DNA of 64,000 nucleotides, taken from the NCBI GenBank assembly GCA_021732005.1, contig JAKFVT010000059.1, forward strand, positions 345,480 through 409,479, written 5' to 3'. Below the pieces are notes generated by a model, which searched no databases, was not told the origin of the DNA, and was given only the letters and a program-made list of their open reading frames with translations. This document shows positions 59,547 to 64,000 of this stretch, in pieces. How positions within the stretch are numbered: position 1 is the first letter of the stretch; every line of letters begins with the position of its first letter. Source of the DNA: Mycobacterium sp. Its GTDB lineage: Bacteria > Actinomycetota > Actinomycetes > Mycobacteriales > Mycobacteriaceae. A program made the position numbers and the translations under genes.

Positions 59547-60233
59547 GTGCTCGCGGGCTGTACGAGCACGGTCGACGGTTCTGCGGCGCGCCAGGACCAG
59601 GGTGTTGTACTGCGTGATCTGGCCGAGGTGTTGCCCACCGGTGCGGAGGTCAACCGTGCAGCGGGAAATCCGTTGTCTGACAGCGAACCTCCAACCGTCG
59701 GTGGGATCGAGGTCCTGCCCAACGGAATTCGAGACAACGCCGCCGCCAACCCCATCGAATGTCTTGGGCCTGCCACGCCCTTCATGCGCGTGGTGTACGA
59801 GGTGGGTGACGTGCGCCGGGCCGCCTGGCAGGAATTCTCGAACTTCGGTGGCGGCCAGACCGTTTCCAGTGTGGACGCCGGTGTTGTCCAATTTGTTTCC
59901 GATGCCGAGGCGCAACGGATGTTCGGTGCTTTCGTCAGCCAATGGAAGGCGTGCGAAGGCAAAACGGTGCGCTCCGCCCTGCCCGGCCCGGCCGGCACCG
60001 AGATGCGTCAGAAGGTCACCGACGTGAGGGTCGATGGTCCGGTGTTGTCGGCGACGGTGGTCAACTCCGACAACCAGGGGGACGCGTCGTTCCCCATCGA
60101 GCGGGCCATCGGGCTGGCGGCCGATTGCTTGGTCGACGTGGACGCCGCGGTCACCGGCGGTCCGCGCCGGCCCTCGGGCCGGGCTGTGAGCCTGGCCGGA
60201 ACCACGCTCGACAAGCTCACCCACGGACGATGA
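59547..60233 (+). CDS. PknH-sensor-like lipoprotein (LppR-like), start unclear
   Basis: Extracellular lipoprotein with a PknH-sensor type domain: paired Cys (NPIECLGPATP, QWKACEGKT, AADCLVDVDAA) and a DxRV-type beta fold. 228 aa from GTG 59547, but that start leaves only LAGC and removes the signal peptide. Upstream in frame the codons read a perfect signal (RGRSIAGAVVGIAVLAGC) back to an ATC at 59484 preceded by AGGGGA, with no ATG, GTG or TTG between. The real start may be a rare ATC or a sequence error in an ATG. Follows lepA as lppR does in H37Rv. Confidence 0.75.
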   Translation: MLAGCTSTVDGSAARQDQGVVLRDLAEVLPTGAEVNRAAGNPLSDSEPPTVGGIEVLPNGIRDNAAANPIECLGPATPFMRVVYEVGDVRRAAWQEFSNFGGGQTVSSVDAGVVQFVSDAEAQRMFGAFVSQWKACEGKTVRSALPGPAGTEMRQKVTDVRVDGPVLSATVVNSDNQGDASFPIERAIGLAADCLVDVDAAVTGGPRRPSGRAVSLAGTTLDKLTHGR

Positions 60234-60272
60234 TCCGTAGTTGAGTCACCGGATCGGGTGGCCCGGGGGACA

Positions 60273-60983
60273 ATGTCGTGCGTGAGCCGCATCCCCGTGT
60301 TCTGCGCCGCCGCCCTGGTCAGCGCGCTGCTGTCCGGATGTGAGTCCACCGTCGGGGGCACAGCGCTGCGCGGCCAGAGCGCCGGCCCACCTTCCTTTGA
60401 CGTCCCCACCCTCACGGAGTCCGACCTCGACCGGGTGCTGCTCACCGCGGGCGAGGTCAACGGCATCATGGATGCCACCGGAATCCGGATGACCGCGTCC
60501 TCGCAGAACATGAGCGACAACTCCGACGGAGTGTCGGATGTCGACTGCCTCGGGGCGATCTACGGCGCCGAACAGATGGTCTACCAGGGCAGCGACTGGT
60601 CCGCGGTCCGCGACCAAGTGCTCCAAGAGCCGACTACCGACAACGCGCACTGGGTCGAACAGATCGCAGTGCTCTACCCGTCGAGTGCGAAGGCGACGGC
60701 GTTTGTCGAGAAGTCCCGCACCACGTGGCAGAAGTGCGGCGGCACATCGATCGACATCGACAACTCCGACGTGCACTCGACCTGGAAGATCGACACTGCG
60801 GATGTGAGTGGCGACATCCTGACCCAGGTCTCCACCCAGCGCAACGCCGGCGGATGGGGCTGCCAGCACGCACTGACCTCGGCGTCCAATGTGGTCGTCG
60901 AGGCCTGGGCGTGTAGTAATTCCATCGCCGACGAGGCGAGGGCCATCGCGGCAGACATGATCAAGAACGCGGCAAAGAAGTAG
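60273..60983 (+). CDS. PknH-sensor-like lipoprotein
   Basis: 236 aa. Lipoprotein signal with lipobox LLSGC, then a PknH-type sensor domain with four Cys (VDCLGAIYG, WQKCGGTSI, GWGCQHALT, EAWACSNSI), matching the disulfide-stabilised extracellular domain of the PknH kinase. Tandem with the preceding lipoprotein, so likely a duplicated family. ATG 60273 is chosen; GTG 60282 has a better ribosome-site spacing, and either gives the same mature protein. Confidence 0.82.
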   Translation: MSCVSRIPVFCAAALVSALLSGCESTVGGTALRGQSAGPPSFDVPTLTESDLDRVLLTAGEVNGIMDATGIRMTASSQNMSDNSDGVSDVDCLGAIYGAEQMVYQGSDWSAVRDQVLQEPTTDNAHWVEQIAVLYPSSAKATAFVEKSRTTWQKCGGTSIDIDNSDVHSTWKIDTADVSGDILTQVSTQRNAGGWGCQHALTSASNVVVEAWACSNSIADEARAIAADMIKNAAKK

Positions 60984-61031
60984 CCGCCGACCTCTAAAAC
61001 TTTGCTCTGCAACGGATCTCAGCTTAGAAAT

Positions 61032-62243
61032 TCAGCTGACCCGGCGGCCGACGAGGAAGGCAGCCAGCGCCAGCACCGCCAGGGTCACCATCACCACGGC
61101 CAACGGCAGGGCGGTGTGCTCCCCGCCCAGGCTTACCAGCGGTGAGACGGCCGCGCCGAGTCCGAATTGCAGCGCACCGAGGCCGGCCGACCCCGTGCCG
61201 GCCGCGCGGGGGACGGCGGCCAGTGCCAGCGCGGTGGCATTGCCGAGGATCAGGCCCTGGGATGCGACGGCCACGAAGATCGGGAGGGGTATCAACCATG
61301 CCGGTGCCCCGGTGAGGACCAGGCCGAGTAGGACCAGCGTGGCGGCCATGGTCAGGCCCAGGCCCACACCCAGCAGCTTCGCGGTGGCGATGCGCTGGTT
61401 CAGCCGCGCCGACAGCGAGCTGACGGTGACGATGCCCAGTGCGTTGATGCCGAACGCGACGCCGTACTGCGTCGGGGTGAGCCCGACCATCACCTGGTAG
61501 ACGAACGGTGAGGCCGAGATGTAGGCCATCATCACCGAGAAGCCGAATGCGAAGGCCAGCGTGTTGGCGATATAGGCCCGGGATCGTAGTGCTGCCCACG
61601 GCGAGATTCCCTGCGCAGCATCGGCTTTCAGTTCGGCTCGGCGATGAGCGGGGTGTGACTCGCGCACCACGGCCACGCTTGCGACCAGCATGGCCACCGT
61701 GAGGCCGCAGACCACCCAGAGGATGCCGCGCCAGCCGACCGGGCCGACCAGCAGTCCTCCGGCGAACGGTGCGACCACCGGCGCCACGCCGCCGACGATC
61801 ATCATCAGGCTGAACGCCCGCCCCGCGCTTTTGCCGACAGCGAGGTCGGAGATCACCGCGCGACCGATGACCATGCCCGCGGCACCGGTGAAGCCCTGAG
61901 CGAACCGGGCTGCGATGAGGATGGCGATGTTCGGGGCCGTGGCGGCGACGACGCTGGCCAGCACGCATAGCAGCGCGCCGACGATCAGCGGGGTGCGCCG
62001 GCCGAGCCGGTCAGACAGCGGGCCGAACAGCAATTGCCCGAACGTCAGCCCGAGCAGGAACGCCGTCAGTGTCAGCTGGACGGCCGTGGCACTGGCCTGT
62101 AATTCGGCAGTCATCTCGGGGAAGGCGGGCAGATAGAGGTCGGTGGCCACCGGTGCGACCGCATTGAGCAGGGCGAGCACCACCAGCAGCCACGGCGAGA
62201 TGGCGGTCTCGTGGGTCTGGGCGTGCCGGGTCGCGGTCGTCAT
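61032..62243 (-). CDS. MFS drug efflux transporter, Bcr/CflA type
   Basis: 403 aa, 12 membrane segments. MFS motif GPLSDRLGRRTPLIVGALLC after helix 2 and the DHA1-type motif C GGVAPVVAPFAGGLL in helix 5. N-terminus VATDLYLPAFPEMTAEL is typical of Bcr/CflA antiporters exporting small drugs by proton exchange. Divergent from a MarR regulator with a shared palindrome between. Confidence 0.92.
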   Translation of the reverse strand: MTTATRHAQTHETAISPWLLVVLALLNAVAPVATDLYLPAFPEMTAELQASATAVQLTLTAFLLGLTFGQLLFGPLSDRLGRRTPLIVGALLCVLASVVAATAPNIAILIAARFAQGFTGAAGMVIGRAVISDLAVGKSAGRAFSLMMIVGGVAPVVAPFAGGLLVGPVGWRGILWVVCGLTVAMLVASVAVVRESHPAHRRAELKADAAQGISPWAALRSRAYIANTLAFAFGFSVMMAYISASPFVYQVMVGLTPTQYGVAFGINALGIVTVSSLSARLNQRIATAKLLGVGLGLTMAATLVLLGLVLTGAPAWLIPLPIFVAVASQGLILGNATALALAAVPRAAGTGSAGLGALQFGLGAAVSPLVSLGGEHTALPLAVVMVTLAVLALAAFLVGRRVS

Positions 62244-62260
62244 GGAAGAACCTCATCTAG

Positions 62261-62282
62261 ATAGTTATGAAGAAATAACTAT
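62261..62282. promoter_or_regulatory. MarR operator between the MFS pump and MarR genes
   Basis: Perfect 8-bp arms ATAGTTAT and ATAACTAT with a 6-bp centre. A further half-site ATAACTA follows at 62289-62295. Placed in the 70-bp divergent gap, 18 bases before the pump ATG. Confidence 0.75.
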
Positions 62283-62301
62283 CAAACAATAACTAATGCG
62301 G

Positions 62302-62307
62302 TAGGAT
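62302..62307 (+). promoter_or_regulatory. -10 box for marR (leaderless)
   Basis: TAGGAT followed by exactly 6 bases and ATG 62314. Confidence 0.5.
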
Positions 62308-62313
62308 TTGTCC

Positions 62314-62763
62314 ATGGATGGTGAGCTGGCCGATCTCGCCGAGGCGATCATCGGAGTGGCACGGGAGCTTCGGCTCCGCCTCGACACCGCGGCCGATTCG
62401 GACGCCGACATCGTCGAGCTGACGGCGTCGGAAGCGCACGTGATGCGCCATATCGACCACCACCCGGGTGTCGCACCCAGCGACCTCGCCCGGGCGACCG
62501 GCCTGCAGCGCAGCAACATGTCCACCGCGCTCCGGAGTCTGGAGAACCGCGGCTTCGTCGAACGCCGCGCCGATCCGCATGACGCGCGTGGCGTGAATCT
62601 ATACCCGACCGACCGGGCGGCCGAGAACCTCAAGCGCGTGCGGCGGCAGTGGGCCCAGCTGATGGAAACCGGCCTCCGGGGAGATCGGCAGGGAGCCGGG
62701 GCCGCAAAGGCTCTCCTCGAACGGGTCGAAGCGGCTCTGATGGCCGACCGGCTGAGCGGCTAA
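62314..62763 (+). CDS. MarR-family repressor
   Basis: 149 aa winged-helix dimer. HTH GVAPSDLARATGLQRSNMST, wing ENRGFVERRADPHDARGVNL. Divergent from the MFS pump and overlapping palindromic sites, so it probably represses both genes until a drug or phenolic ligand binds. ATG 62314 supported by a leaderless -10 box; a TTG two codons upstream is possible but unlikely. Confidence 0.92.
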   Translation: MDGELADLAEAIIGVARELRLRLDTAADSDADIVELTASEAHVMRHIDHHPGVAPSDLARATGLQRSNMSTALRSLENRGFVERRADPHDARGVNLYPTDRAAENLKRVRRQWAQLMETGLRGDRQGAGAAKALLERVEAALMADRLSG

Positions 62764-62977
62764 CAATGAGCACCGAAAGGTGTTCCGGCCGAGAATCTTT
62801 CGTGGACGTCGCGAGGGGAGTCCGCAACCGTCATAAACATCAGGGTGCCGAAACCGATGCCGGCAAACCCAAAAAACACCCACAGCAAGTTCACAGTCTG
62901 GTAAACGTGTTCGCGGCAGGTCGATTTCATCACGGAATGGCGAAGCGCCGCCCTGCCTGAACCCGGGGAGGCTACTT

Positions 62978-64000
62978 GTGGCGGATTTGTTGACTGTTGG
63001 GCGAGTGGGAGGTCTTGCCGTAGCGCTGGGTATCGGGGTGGCGATCGCCTCGGCCGCGGTCGCTTCGGCGGACACCGGTTCCTCACCGGGATCGGCGAAG
63101 TCGGGCAGCGCGTCGTCAGCCCGCAGTGCGGGTCCGGCGCACGATTCCACAGCCAAGCAGCGCAAGGCTCCCGAGCGCCGGGCTGCGCCACGTACCCGCG
63201 TCGGCAGTGACCGCAAGGCCACGACGCCCCGAACGCTTACCGCCACCGCGGGGCTGACCGACGCTCGAACCGTCACGCTGACCTCACCGATCACCTCGGC
63301 TGCGCCTCGGGTGACCGCAGCGGCGTCGCCGCTCGGGAACTTCCTTGCCGACTGGGTCGGTAACGGCACCGCTGCACACCCCAATGGCGGCTTGCTGATG
63401 GGTAACGGCTACAGCTGGACGGCCGAAACCTGCACAGGCGGGAACGCGTGCAACGGCGGTCGGTCCGGCCTATTCGGCAACGGCGGCAACGGCTTCAACG
63501 GCGGCAACGGAGGCTCGGCCCAGCTGGTCGGCAACGGCGGCAAGGGTGGTGCCGGCGTGGCAACCATCAACGAAGGCGCCGGCGGAAACGGTGGTACCGG
63601 CGGCCTTATCTGGGGCGGCGGTGGACGCGGCGGTGACGGTGCGGCGGGCACCGACGCCGTCGACACCGCGAGCGTCGGAGGCACGGGCGGAAACGGTGGT
63701 ACGGGCGGCAACGCCGGCTTCTTCGCGCTGTTCTCCAAAGCCGGCGCAGGCGGTAACGGCGGACGAGGCGGCAACGGCGCCGACGGGGCGGACGGCGGTG
63801 CCGGCGAGGACGGCGGGTCGGCCAGTTTCGGCGGTACCGGGGGCCGCGGCGGGATGGGCGGCAGCGCCGCAGTCTTCGGCCTCTTCGGAGTCTTCGCGCC
63901 GTTCGGCGGCAACGGGGGCGTTGGGGGTGCCGGCGGTGACGGCGGAGCAGGTGGCGTCGGCGGTGATATCGATCATGGTGACGCCGGGAACGGTGGCTGG
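62978..64000 (+). CDS. secreted Gly-rich PGRS-like protein, truncated by the window end
   Basis: Open frame through the last base (341 codons so far, no stop). GTG after GGGGAGG at 6 bases. Signal peptide residues 1-31 (VALGIGVAIASAAVASA-D), a basic, Ser/Arg-rich linker to about 110, a PGRS-like entry motif (NGGLLMGNGYSWTAETC, two Cys in TCTGGNAC), then GGNGG repeats with inserted hydrophobic blocks (GLFGNGGNG, FALFSK, VFGLFGVFAPFGG). There is no PE domain at the N-terminus, unlike classical PE_PGRS proteins. The repeats predict a Gly-rich polyproline-II sandwich. Function unknown. Confidence 0.85.
   Translation, partial: MADLLTVGRVGGLAVALGIGVAIASAAVASADTGSSPGSAKSGSASSARSAGPAHDSTAKQRKAPERRAAPRTRVGSDRKATTPRTLTATAGLTDARTVTLTSPITSAAPRVTAAASPLGNFLADWVGNGTAAHPNGGLLMGNGYSWTAETCTGGNACNGGRSGLFGNGGNGFNGGNGGSAQLVGNGGKGGAGVATINEGAGGNGGTGGLIWGGGGRGGDGAAGTDAVDTASVGGTGGNGGTGGNAGFFALFSKAGAGGNGGRGGNGADGADGGAGEDGGSASFGGTGGRGGMGGSAAVFGLFGVFAPFGGNGGVGGAGGDGGAGGVGGDIDHGDAGNGGW

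Noticed and set aside
62649..62960. 103-codon plus-strand frame overlapping marR end
   Set aside because: Out of frame with marR, Arg/Gly-biased and without a ribosome site; the gap 62764-62977 holds only a small GAAA-loop hairpin at 62768-62785.

Overview
The window reads as a GC-rich mycobacterial chromosome, most likely a Mycolicibacterium-type environmental or fast-growing species. The evidence is a gene order that matches, in reverse numbering, the M. tuberculosis H37Rv stretch from korA/korB (Rv2455c-Rv2454c) to lepA/lppR (Rv2404c-Rv2403c), plus Rpf lysozyme-like factors, gpgP/octT, a PE-PPE-type hydrolase and a PGRS-like Gly-rich protein. The H37Rv comparison is from memory, not from a search. 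Many start codons sit 6-7 bases after a TANNNT box, which suggests leaderless mRNAs of the kind common in mycobacteria.

Layout. 1-3.8 kb: 2-oxoglutarate:ferredoxin oxidoreductase (korAB) and molybdenum-cofactor guanylyltransferase (mobA). 3.8-5.6 kb: a 759-bp non-coding stretch and two tandem Rpf genes, each followed by a strong hairpin terminator. 5.5-10.6 kb: FAD monooxygenase, S9 peptidase, saccharopine-dehydrogenase-like reductase, DUF937 protein. 10.6-22.2 kb: housekeeping block valS-folC-DUF4233-ndk-rne-rplU-rpmA-obg-proB. 22.2-27.7 kb: accessory minus-strand block with Sir2, YdcF, a small unknown, and an operon of isochorismatase-like hydrolase, a molybdopterin oxidoreductase lacking its Fe-S ligands, and a His-rich helical partner. 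27.7-36.2 kb: nadE, a CmtR-like metal sensor with a CDF-type transporter, enoyl-CoA hydratase, rbsK, proA, MoxR ATPase and VWA protein. 36.2-46.3 kb: PE-PPE hydrolase, nadD-rsfS-gpgP-octT-degV, YceI, a dihydrodipicolinate-reductase-like protein, comEA-comEC-holA, rpsT. 46.4-52.3 kb: the ATP-grasp/alpha-E/transglutaminase trio, PepSY membrane protein, rnz-like hydrolase. 52.3-64 kb: a glnT-like/creatininase/TetR cassette, aldo/keto reductase, CBS protein, PemK-like protein, lepA, two PknH-sensor-type lipoproteins, MFS pump with divergent MarR, and a secreted PGRS-like protein cut off by the window end.

How parts connect. mobA supplies the guanylylated molybdenum cofactor that an enzyme like the oxidoreductase at 24.6-27.1 kb needs. 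nadD and nadE are the last two steps of NAD synthesis, and proB and proA the first two of proline synthesis, each pair split across the window. gpgP and octT act early in methylglucose lipopolysaccharide synthesis. rne, rnz, rsfS, obg, lepA, valS, rplU, rpmA and rpsT form a ribosome/RNA-metabolism theme.

The best candidate for something undescribed is the 24.2-27.7 kb operon. Its molybdoenzyme has Ser/His/Asp/Asp where relatives carry Cys ligands for the [4Fe-4S] cluster. Its two upstream genes carry matching SigF-type promoters (GTTT or GTGT, 15-bp spacer, GGGTAG) ending exactly 9 bases before their start codons. A second candidate is the glnT-like/creatininase/TetR cassette with a long inverted-repeat operator. 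No tRNA, rRNA, CRISPR array, insertion sequence or phage gene was seen.
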